Positions 1 through 6,562 of a DNA stretch of 9,098 nt are shown piece after piece. The stretch comes from an uncultured Oscillibacter sp. Its GTDB lineage: Bacteria > Bacillota > Clostridia > Oscillospirales > Oscillospiraceae. The position numbers and the translations under genes are program-made. Position 1 is the stretch's first letter. Every line of letters starts with the position of its first letter. The stretch is taken from contig CAJUDW010000054.1 in assembly GCA_910584995.1 (NCBI GenBank), forward strand, positions 1 to 9,098, in the 5' to 3' direction. The notes beneath the pieces were generated by a model. It did no database searches, had not been told where the DNA came from, and worked only from the letters and a program-made list of their open reading frames with translations.

Positions 1-712
1 GGGTCACGCCCACGCCGATGCAGTCGCATCTCGGGTCGATCATGGTCTGGAAGTGTCCAGGTGAGTTGATCCAGTTATCGACGGCACGCTGGGCGGCGTT
101 GGCTGTACCAGTGAACACGGTGAGGTTGTCCCCGAAACCATAGGGGTAGCCGGCGTCGACAGCGGCCTGGCTTTCCTCCGGGGCATGATGCCAGGTGTAG
201 CGCCGGTTGGAGCAGGCTTGGGCGGCGTTCATCAGGGCATCATTGACCGACAGCTCCGACACCCCGTTGTCCTTTCGGGTCTGGTTGATGAGCCGGATCA
301 TCTCCTGCCGTATTTCCATATTTTCCGTCAGGTCAGAACTGTCCCCGCTGTCGGGAGGTTCCGGTGTGATGGGGGCTGCGGAGCCGACTGTCAGTGTTAC
401 GCTCCTGCGCTCCCCGGCGCTGTTGGATGCGGTAATCTCCGCAGTGCCTTCCGCCTTGGCGACAGCCACCCAGAAGGTCAGCACTTGCTCCACCGCCACC
501 GTGTCCGGGTCGCTGGAGGTGACGGTGTACTCTGTACCACTGGGGCCGATGATGATGCCGCTGCGCTCTTCCACCTCCAGGGTACTGCCCTTGTAGCTAC
601 TTACCCGGATGGATTCACGAGACGTTTCGGTTGCCATGGTGGGGATGGTGAGACCGATAGTGAGAGTGGCCGCAGTCAGTGCGGCGGAAATGCGTTTTTT
701 CATGCTGGTCAT
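1..712 (-). CDS. Secreted Ig-like + CAP/SCP-domain protein, C-terminus beyond the window
   Basis: The gene is read on the minus strand from ATG at 712, and 237 codons are visible before the left edge. This start is chosen because AGGAGG (complement of 719-724) lies 6 nt upstream; the next Met (703) is too far away. Residues 1-27 form a Sec signal peptide (basic MKKR, hydrophobic core, likely cleavage after PTMA). Residues about 30-110 are a beta-rich, bacterial Ig-like stretch, followed by a Pro/Asp/Ser linker. Residues about 131-237 are a CAP (YkwD-like SCP) domain: LINQTRKDNG at its start, HH at 175-176, then NWINSPGH and IGVGV. The family's usual GEN motif reads GDN (G194-N196). Bacterial CAP proteins are exported; their biochemical role is mostly unknown, so none is assigned. 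The gene lies on the side of the tRNA fragment expected to be inside an integrated element, so it may be cargo. Confidence 0.85.
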   Translation of the reverse strand, partial: MTSMKKRISAALTAATLTIGLTIPTMATETSRESIRVSSYKGSTLEVEERSGIIIGPSGTEYTVTSSDPDTVAVEQVLTFWVAVAKAEGTAEITASNSAGERRSVTLTVGSAAPITPEPPDSGDSSDLTENMEIRQEMIRLINQTRKDNGVSELSVNDALMNAAQACSNRRYTWHHAPEESQAAVDAGYPYGFGDNLTVFTGTANAAQRAVDNWINSPGHFQTMIDPRCDCIGVGVT

Positions 713-1162
713 ACGTTTTCCTCCTGTATTCCATATTTTTGGGTGCATTTACAAGCAATACAATACTGGAATGGAGTCTGTAAGTCGAGCGATTTTCGGG
801 AATAAAATGTAGAAATACAGAGGTGAAAAGCAAGCAAATTACACAGTATCTGCGTGCGACAGGATTTTAAGAAATCTGCTTATCATTGTAGACAGAGGTG
901 CAATTCATCGCTTGATATTCCCACTGAGTTGACAGTTTGCTTAGGCGGTCTGCCTTAAATTTGACCACTTTCTTGGTCTGGAACAATGTTGCTTCAGGCC
1001 TGAAAATCCAAGTGTCACAAGGCTTTTTGACCACATAACCAGCCACAGACAGGCGTGGAACACATGGAGATTCTGTTTTCAAAGAATGTCGGAAAGCAAA
1101 TGAAATGGAGCGAAAACGGCTATAAACAAGCGGAAATTATGTAAAAAATATTGACATGGCAG
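713..1162. other. Intergenic stretch, no convincing gene
   Basis: About 450 bp separate the CAP gene from the tRNA fragment. The sequence is visibly AT-richer than the flanking coding DNA. It should hold the promoter of the CAP gene, but no clear -35/-10 pair with good spacing could be picked. The longest open frame is 71 codons on the minus strand (867-1082). It starts at TTG, has no convincing ribosome binding site and resembles no family I know, so it is not called. If the tRNA fragment at 1163 is an attachment site, this stretch is the end of the integrated element. Confidence 0.5.
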
Positions 1163-1207
1163 TTGGTAAGGATGAGGTCGGCAGTTCGAATCTGCCCAGC
1201 AGCTCCA
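1163..1207 (+). other. 3' fragment of tRNA-Thr(GGU): putative attachment site
   Basis: The sequence fits the 3' part of a tRNA position by position: anticodon loop TTGGTAA (anticodon GGT at 1165-1167), 3' anticodon strand GGATG, variable loop AGGTC, T-arm GGCAG-TTCGAAT-CTGCC, acceptor strand CAGCAGC, discriminator T and encoded CCA (1205-1207). GGU reads ACC, so the identity is Thr; a U discriminator is also compatible with Thr. The five bases before the loop (GGCAG) cannot pair with GGATG, and no D-arm or 5' acceptor strand is present, so similarity stops exactly at the anticodon loop. That is one of the known crossover positions of tyrosine integrases in tRNA genes. The fragment is not a working tRNA. 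By the standard model the integrated element lies upstream (left) and the restored tRNA at its far end. Confidence 0.85.
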
Positions 1208-1243
1208 AAATCCCGCTTGAATCACTCGATTCTAGCGGGATTT
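1208..1243 (+). terminator. Rho-independent terminator behind the tRNA fragment
   Basis: AAATCCCGCT (1208-1217) pairs with AGCGGGATTT (1234-1243). Inside it GAATC (1219-1223) pairs with GATTC (1228-1232), leaving one T-T mismatch and the tetraloop ACTC. The hairpin begins immediately after the CCA end and is followed by a T-rich stretch. It is the natural terminator of the original tRNA-Thr gene. Confidence 0.8.
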
Positions 1244-1292
1244 CTCTTGCTTTTGTAACTTTTGGGACGAGTTTATTTTTGCGATTTTTCAT

Positions 1293-1314
1293 TGATCCAC
1301 ACCGTGACCCACAC
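1293..1314 (-). repeat. Two 10-bp direct repeats, possible integrase arm sites
   Basis: On the minus strand GTGTGGGTCA (1305-1314) and GTGTGGATCA (1293-1302) form a direct repeat with a 12-bp period and one mismatch. They lie about 90-110 bp beyond the tRNA fragment. Arm-type binding sites of tyrosine integrases are short direct repeats at about this distance from the core. That role is inference from spacing and form; coincidence is possible for such a short repeat. Confidence 0.35.
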
Positions 1315-1343
1315 GGCGAAATGTCCGGAAAGGGACAGAGAGC

Positions 1344-1381
1344 GTCAGGCAGGAAGATCTACCTTCCTGCCTGGCTTTTTT
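1344..1381 (+). terminator. Strong rho-independent terminator, plus strand
   Basis: CAGGCAGGAAG (1346-1356) pairs perfectly with CTTCCTGCCTG (1363-1373) across a 6-nt loop. The outer pairs G1344-C1375 and T1345-G1374 extend the stem to 13 bp, and six T follow (1376-1381). No intact plus-strand gene ends just before it, so the gene it once served seems to be gone. It stands directly before the first recognisable codons of the DUF4417 pseudogene. Confidence 0.8.
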
Positions 1382-1386
1382 GCACT

Positions 1387-2262
1387 TTTATTCCAAAATT
1401 TGAACCGCATTCTGGAGATTTTGACGATTTGCTGCTAATTGGATTTGACAAGACTCATCTGGACGATTAGAATCACCTTGACCGCATGGTTCACTTTTTC
1501 CTTTATGACTATCGTTTTGAACAGGTCTGGAAAAACCCGGACAGTGACATTGAGAGGCTGTCCTGCTATTGAACAGTACTCTCTCCGGATTTCAGTATAT
1601 ACCTGGAAATGGATCCTATCATGCAGTTCTATAATGTGTTTCGGAACCGCTGGTGCGGTGCTTACTGGGCCTCCAAAGGGATTCGAGTGATTCCTACTGT
1701 AAATTTGGGCGATGAATCCACATTTGATTTTTGTTTTGATAGAATTGAAGAAGGCGGTGTTGTAGCTGTATCGACTTATATGGCATCTGCACGTGACAAT
1801 CGGCAGAATCAGAAGGAATGGTTTATGGCTGGGTATAATGAAATGTTGCGGCGGATTAAACCAGAGAAAATTATTTGCGATAATACACCATTTCCTGAAA
1901 TGCAGGGCAATATCATATATGTGGATTATGACCGTAGTTCCTGGCGGTACATGAATTATGAACGGGCATTTACGGCGGAAAACTTGGGCTCCTTTAAAAT
2001 TGGTGGATAATCGAAACCACTTTATGATACAATAGCCCCGTTCATAGATGTGCCGCTGAAAGGCGGCGGCAGTGCTTACGGCGGAAAATGGAAACCCTCT
2101 AAACCCGAAGATGAACGTCTAGTTGGGAAGCCAGGTGAAATCAAGATTACTTTTAAACCAGATGGAACAAAAATAGAAACAAAGATCGGTTCTGACGGAT
2201 TTGCGGAACGAGAGCGGCATCATACATCAGCCCCAAGCCCTAAATATCATACAAATCCTTAG
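1387..2262 (+). pseudogene. DUF4417-family gene with four in-frame stops
   Basis: One reading frame carries family similarity throughout but is broken by TAG (1468-1470), TGA (1570-1572), TAA (2008-2010) and a final TAG (2260-2262). Typical DUF4417 stretches are visible: MVHFFLYDYRFEQVWKNP before the TGA, then LSPDFSIYLEMD, GAYWASKGIRVIPTV, FDFCFDRIEEGGVVAVST, AGYNEMLRRIKPEKII and GNIIYVDY. The longest open piece is 133 codons (1609-2010). The 5' end lacks about 20-30 expected codons and abuts the terminator at 1344-1381. After the TAA the same frame continues with a Gly/Lys-rich segment (GGGSAYGGKWKP, then HHTSAPSPKYHTNP); this may be the family's C-terminal extension or a separate small gene starting at 2050. 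Function of DUF4417 is unknown; it turns up in accessory regions. The TGA could derive from GGA by one substitution. All three stop codons occur, so recoding is an unlikely explanation. Confidence 0.72.
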
Positions 2263-2369
2263 CATCTAATGAAATTGATGCTTTATTTAGATCGTGCCAT
2301 CATAGATTTTTGTTCATGCATTCTTTCAGCAATATGGACTACGAAACAATCGCTGTCGATCACGGAAAA

Positions 2370-3000
2370 TCAACCTCTTGTTTTACCGCCGGCGATGTTG
2401 AGGGTAACGCCATGGATATAGCTAGCGCGGTCACTCAGAAGGAACGCCACCGTATTGGCGACCTCAGTGAGTTTACCGGGGCGGCCCAACGGTGTAGTAT
2501 TGGTTTTGGAGTAACCCTCCCGAAGCTGGTCAATGGTGATGCCTCTGGTATAGGCCAGTGCGGTTTCATAGGACAGCGTGCGTAATCCCGTTGCTTCCAA
2601 GATACCGGGGGTGACGCCCACCACGCGAACACCTTTTTTGCCCCGTTCCTTGGCCCAGGAACGGGCAGGGAGTTGACCGCATTTTTGCTGGCGGCATAGA
2701 CGCTCTGGCCTTCGCTGCCTTCAAGACCGGATTCGGAGGACATATTGATGATGATACCGGAGCCCTGTGCTACCATTCTACGGCAGCGGCCTGTGTGCAT
2801 AGGAACACGCCCTTCAGGTTCACATTCATGACCTTATCCCAAGTGGCCTCGTCCAACTCATACTGATGTCCTTCGTCCACCAGCAGGCGGGGAATGTTGA
2901 TGCCTGCATTGTTGACGATACCATCTACTCCGCCGTGAATTTCCACGGCCCTTTCCACCATGGCCTCGACGCTTTCCGCGCTGGTCACATTGGTTACAAC
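2370..3000 (-). pseudogene. Sorbitol-6-phosphate 2-dehydrogenase-like SDR, frameshifted and N-truncated
   Basis: Three minus-strand frames join into one short-chain dehydrogenase. The first gives VEAMVERAVEIHGGVDGIVNNAGINIPRLL and NVNLKGVFLCTQAAA. A one-base loss near 2781-2784 leads to RRMVAQGSGIIINMSSESG and YAASKNAVNSL. A second one-base loss near 2664-2666 leads to RSWAKERGKKGVRVVGV, PGILEATGLRTLSYETALAY and a C-terminal AGGKTRG before TGA. NNAG, the catalytic Ser and YxxxK are all present. The N-terminal Rossmann glycine motif (GxxxGxG) and about 50-60 residues are missing at the junction near 3000. The EATGLRTL...ALAYTRGIT region closely recalls sorbitol-6-phosphate 2-dehydrogenases of Firmicutes sorbitol operons, which oxidise sorbitol-6-phosphate to fructose-6-phosphate with NAD. 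That assignment is from memory of the family; SDR membership is certain. No product is expected. Confidence 0.82.
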
Positions 3001-3002
3001 GT

Positions 3003-3966
3003 ATGAAAAACGGGGAATATCTGATCCCGGTGGGTATGACTGAGTTTGCCCGGGACACGGCGTTCTCCTTTTCCTCATCTGATCTGACCAAATGGTGTGA
3101 AGAGCGATCCGGAGGCCGGTATCGGGCCGGGGACATTACGGTGATCTCCCCAGAGGAATTGAGGGGCCTGGATTATGCCGGTATTCTGGCAAAGCTGATG
3201 TGCGTTCATGACTTCGGGAAAGTGGTTGTCAATGGGGCGGATGATCTTGACGCGGAAGTATTTGCCGCTGCTCTGTTTCTTGCCATGCGGGCGGGGAGGG
3301 AATTTCTTATCCGGTCCGCTGCCGGGCTAATGCGGATCCTGGCGGGTATCCCGAAGCAGCCGCCGCTGAAACGGGAGGAACTCTGCTTGGGAGACAGCTT
3401 ATCCGGCGGCCTGGTAATCGTAGGCTCCCATGTTCAAAAGACAACGGAACAGCTGGAATACCTGCTTGCTTCCGGAATGGATCTGGAGCCGGTTTGTTTC
3501 CGCACGGAGCCGGTATTCCGGCCTGCTGGGCTTCAGGAGGAGAGCGGCCGTGTGCTCCGTATTGCGGAGGCCGCCATTCGCTCCGGGAGCACGGCGGTGG
3601 TCTATACCAGCAGGCAGGTCTTGCGTTCCCGGGAGGAGAGTTCCCAGGACAACCTCCGCCTGAGCGTACAGATTTCCCGGTCTCTGACGTCTGTGGTAAA
3701 AAACCTGGCCGTCCGGCCAAGCTTTTTGGTGGCAAAGGGGGGCATCACCTCTTACGATGTGGGGATCTGGGGACTGGGCGTGCGCCGCGCCTAGGTGATG
3801 GGACAGGCGGCGCCCGGTGTGCCCGTGTGGAGGGACAGGGGAGGAAAGCCGGTTTCCCCATATGAGTTATGTGATTTTTCCCGGGAATGTAGGCGATAAA
3901 GACACGCTCCGTACTGTTGTGCAGATGCTTGCCGGAAGGACGGAGGCGGACGGGCGGCCGCTGTGA
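3003..3966 (+). pseudogene. Four-carbon acid sugar kinase (DUF1537, OtnK/YgbK family), broken
   Basis: An open frame of 263 codons (3003-3794) matches the middle and C-terminal parts of the DUF1537 kinases: VGMTEFARDTAFSFSSSDL near its start, GGLVIVGSHVQKTTEQL (residues 135-151) opening the nucleotide-binding domain, and FLVAKGGITS (241-250). It stops at TAG 3792-3794 where the family continues with Leu; one base turns TTG into TAG. An extra G near 3832-3834 then shifts the frame, after which GEESRFPHMSYVIFPGNVGDKDTLR runs on to the proper TGA at 3964-3966. Family members have about 390-470 residues; here the first 150 or so, with the N-terminal DDLTG motif, are missing. ATG 3003 has no ribosome binding site. 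Intact relatives phosphorylate D-threonate, D-erythronate or 3-oxo-tetronates in the cytoplasm. The fragment abuts the SDR remnant head to head, so both lost their 5' ends at the same place. Confidence 0.85.
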
Positions 3967-4131
3967 GAAGAGGGTTAAAAACGCAATTTCGCGGTTACAC
4001 AGAGGTGAGGGCTGCGCCTGCGGGCGCATTCCGGAAGCTGGCCGCCTGGAGAGCGGCAGCCTGGTTCCGCGTGACAAAAGAAGAAGCCCTTTTCGTATTG
4101 CGCCGCAAGCCCAACAGGAAACAGAACAATG

Positions 4132-4166
4132 CAGACGCCCATCAGGATCCGCCTGGTGGGCGTCTG
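4132..4166 (-). terminator. Hairpin terminator at the end of the reductase operon
   Basis: A 15-bp stem (4132-4146 with 4152-4166, one G-T wobble, 5-nt loop) lies 16 bp after the stop codon of the 785-aa fusion gene. Read on the minus strand it is followed by a broken T-rich stretch (GCATTGTTCTGTTT), so it is probably a moderate-strength terminator. On the plus strand no T-run follows. Confidence 0.65.
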
Positions 4167-4182
4167 TGCTGAATGGATAAAT

Positions 4183-6540
4183 TTAATACCAGTCATGTTT
4201 TTCGTTCCGGTCGAGGGCGTTGATCTGTGCCATTTCCCCGTCAGTCAGCGTAAAGTCATACAGTTCAGTATTTTCCTGGATATGATCCGGATTGCCGGAA
4301 CCGGGAATAACCGCCACGCCCTTTTGCAGGTTCCACCGGAGGATTACCTGGGCGGAGGACTTCCCGTGGGCATCCGCGATTCCGGAGATCACCTCATTGC
4401 CCAGCAGTTCCGCCGTATGGCCCCGGCCCCCAAGGGGATACCAGCCCTGCGCCACGATGCCCAGGTCCTGGATATAGGGAATGACATCGTTCTCCTGATA
4501 GTAAGGGTGGATTTCGTTTTGTACCAGCGCCGGGGTAACGGACACCCGGGGCAGAAATTCCTCCAGTTCTTTGACGTACCAGTTGGACAGCCCGATAGAA
4601 CGGATCTTGCCGTCCGCCGCAGCATGCTCCATAGCCTTGTACGCTTTCACGTCATTTTCGCCGGGATGGTGGAGCAGCATCATATCGATGTAGCCGGTGT
4701 CCAGCTTGTCCAGCGCGTCCTGGATGGCCTGCTCCGGGTTGTCATATTGGCTGCCCGGATAGAGTTTGGTGATCACAAATATCTCCTCGCGGGGAACGCC
4801 CGACTCCCGGATAGCCTGCCCCACTTCCTCCTCGTTGCCGTAGGCGGAGGCGGTGTCGATCAGCCGCACCCCGCTTGCCAGCGCAGACTTGACCGCGTTG
4901 ATACAGGTCTCCCCATGGAGGCTGTATGTGCCAAGGCCGTTGATGGGCATGGGATAGCCGCTGTTAAGGGTCACGTTCTTGCGTGCAAAATCAAATACCC
5001 GCACCGCGCTGCCCTCCACGGGTTTTTCCAGGGAGAAGGTGACGGGGACATTGCCGCCGCCGGCTTTCAGCACCGCCCGGAGTTCCGTCTCCGTTACACC
5101 GTCGATATGGCCCAAAAGGGTGAAGTCCCAGGTGTTTTCATCGTAGTAAATGGTGACGCTGCTGCCCTGGTAGAGGATAATATCTCCCGGCTTGGCGGTG
5201 ATTTGGCGGCTGCTCTGGGTGAGATCCGCGCCAATACTGCCCACTTTCTCGAATCCGCCGTAATCGCGCATATCCACCGTCAGCGGCCCTTTGGCCAGCA
5301 GCCTTTTCCACGCCGTGACTGAGGGATTGTCCTCCAGGGATGCTGTCCAGACTGTGCCGCCGATTTGTATATACATCCTGTCCGCATCTTCCTCTGCGGC
5401 TTTGGGCAGGCCAAGGCCGTTGATCCAACTCTCTACCTGGGATGTGCCGGAGAACCGCCGGCCTTCCAGCCAGGTGGCGCCGGGCTCGTAGTCCCGGAGG
5501 GTAGCATCCTCATGGCCGCTTCCCCCGGAGGTGCAGAAGGTGGAAATGGTCTTGCCGCTCAGGTCGTAGGTCTCCAAAAAAGTGTGGATAATCTTGGGAG
5601 CGCGGCCCCACCAGATGGGATAGCCGATAAGCACTGCATCATATTGCCCCATATCCTCTACGGCATTGGCGATGGCAGGCCGGGCGCCCGGGTCGTTCTG
5701 CTCGGCGTTGGCCCGGCAGTCGGTGTTGTAATTCAAGTCGGCGGCGGTGTAGGGCTGGGCGGGTACGATCTCAAAGAGGTCGCCGCCCGTCACCTCTGCT
5801 GCCTTTTCTGCCACGGGGCGGGTATTTCCCGTGGCGGAGAAATAGGCGACCAGGATCTTCCCCGCCGCCGGTTCCGGCTGGCTGCTGGCGCTGCTGTTTA
5901 AATAGTGGTACAGCATAGATGCAACTTCCCCTCGATGGATATTTGCCTTGGGTTCAAAGCGGCGGTTTTCCGTCATACAGTCCAGAATACCGTTGGCCTC
6001 AGCCCAGCGGACCGCCGTTTGCGCCCAGCTGGAAATGGCGGAGATGTCGGAGATATTCGCGGCCGCGGTACTCTCCGGCCTGCCTGCATAGCGCCAGAGG
6101 ATGGCAACTGCCTGTTCCCGTGTGGTGGGGTTATTCACGCCGAAGGTTCCACCGCCGTAGCCGGAGATGATGCCGGTTTTTGCCGCCCAGGCTACCGCGT
6201 CACTGTACCAGGCTCCGGCGGCCACGTCCGTAAAGGCAGGGGCGTCGGCCACGGTGGGTGTACCGCTCATGCGGTGCAGCACCGTGGCCAGCATGGTGCG
6301 GGTCAGGGTTGCCTCCGGGGAGAAGGTGGTGTCCGAAGTGCCGGCCAGCAAGCCCTTTTCCCGGCAGTATTGAACGGCCCCGGCGTACCACGCATCGGCG
6401 GGAACGTCGGTAAAGCCGGCAGTCTGGCCGGATAGTTCCTGCGCGCCGCCTGCTGCTGGCCGTCCTGCATCCGCCGCGCAGGCGGGCATGGTCAGCAGCA
6501 GGCAGATCAAAATAAAACTGGAAATTACGCTTTTATACAT
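4183..6540 (-). CDS. Exported SLH-flavodoxin-cyclophilin-like-aldo/keto reductase fusion
   Basis: This is an intact 785-residue protein. Residues 1-22 are a Sec signal: hydrophobic core, ending MPACAA, a weak lipobox at C21 or a normal AxA cleavage site. Three SLH repeats follow (about 42-90, 102-150, 163-213), which normally anchor proteins to cell-wall polymers. A flavodoxin-like domain (about 228-380) carries the FMN phosphate loop SATGNT at 235-240 and GYPIWWG at 306-312. Residues about 389-505 are a cyclophilin-like domain (IQIGGTVWTASLEDN, PGDIILYQGS). Residues about 525-785 are an aldo/keto reductase with the full tetrad D562, Y567, K592 and H624. The usual IPKS lysine is replaced in IPGSGN (G747), so NADPH 2'-phosphate recognition looks altered. 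The start at 6540 has AGGAGG 13 nt upstream, rather far. It is the last gene of the operon, 22 bp after the previous stop. The domain calls are solid; the surface location and a redox role on small carbonyl or quinone substrates are inferred. Confidence 0.9.
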   Translation of the reverse strand: MYKSVISSFILICLLLTMPACAADAGRPAAGGAQELSGQTAGFTDVPADAWYAGAVQYCREKGLLAGTSDTTFSPEATLTRTMLATVLHRMSGTPTVADAPAFTDVAAGAWYSDAVAWAAKTGIISGYGGGTFGVNNPTTREQAVAILWRYAGRPESTAAANISDISAISSWAQTAVRWAEANGILDCMTENRRFEPKANIHRGEVASMLYHYLNSSASSQPEPAAGKILVAYFSATGNTRPVAEKAAEVTGGDLFEIVPAQPYTAADLNYNTDCRANAEQNDPGARPAIANAVEDMGQYDAVLIGYPIWWGRAPKIIHTFLETYDLSGKTISTFCTSGGSGHEDATLRDYEPGATWLEGRRFSGTSQVESWINGLGLPKAAEEDADRMYIQIGGTVWTASLEDNPSVTAWKRLLAKGPLTVDMRDYGGFEKVGSIGADLTQSSRQITAKPGDIILYQGSSVTIYYDENTWDFTLLGHIDGVTETELRAVLKAGGGNVPVTFSLEKPVEGSAVRVFDFARKNVTLNSGYPMPINGLGTYSLHGETCINAVKSALASGVRLIDTASAYGNEEEVGQAIRESGVPREEIFVITKLYPGSQYDNPEQAIQDALDKLDTGYIDMMLLHHPGENDVKAYKAMEHAAADGKIRSIGLSNWYVKELEEFLPRVSVTPALVQNEIHPYYQENDVIPYIQDLGIVAQGWYPLGGRGHTAELLGNEVISGIADAHGKSSAQVILRWNLQKGVAVIPGSGNPDHIQENTELYDFTLTDGEMAQINALDRNEKHDWY

Positions 6541-6562
6541 TATATATATGATTCCTCCTCTG

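Noticed and set aside
185..805. 206-codon plus-strand frame over the CAP gene
   Set aside because: The minus strand encodes a signal peptide and CAP domain with an ideal ribosome binding site; the plus frame shows nothing recognisable.
867..1082. 71-codon minus-strand frame in the intergenic stretch
   Set aside because: TTG start, no convincing ribosome binding site and no recognisable similarity; mentioned only as content of the stretch.
1151..1156. TTGACA before the tRNA fragment
   Set aside because: A perfect -35 box, but no -10 box at 16-18 bp, and the position falls inside the tRNA fragment.
1156..1470. 104-codon plus-strand frame across the tRNA fragment
   Set aside because: It reads through a tRNA remnant and two terminator hairpins; only its last codons belong to the DUF4417 pseudogene.
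2261..2287. Weak hairpin AGCATC/GATGCT followed by TTTATTT
   Set aside because: The stem is 6 bp with a large AT loop; too weak to call as the terminator of the DUF4417 remnant.
4013..4028. Short inverted repeat TGCGCC/GGCGCA after the kinase remnant
   Set aside because: Only 6 bp and no T-run on either strand; not a credible terminator.
4129..5322. 397-codon open frame on the plus strand
   Set aside because: It lies antisense to the well-supported reductase fusion gene, matches no family and has no ribosome binding site; long antisense frames are usual in GC-rich DNA.
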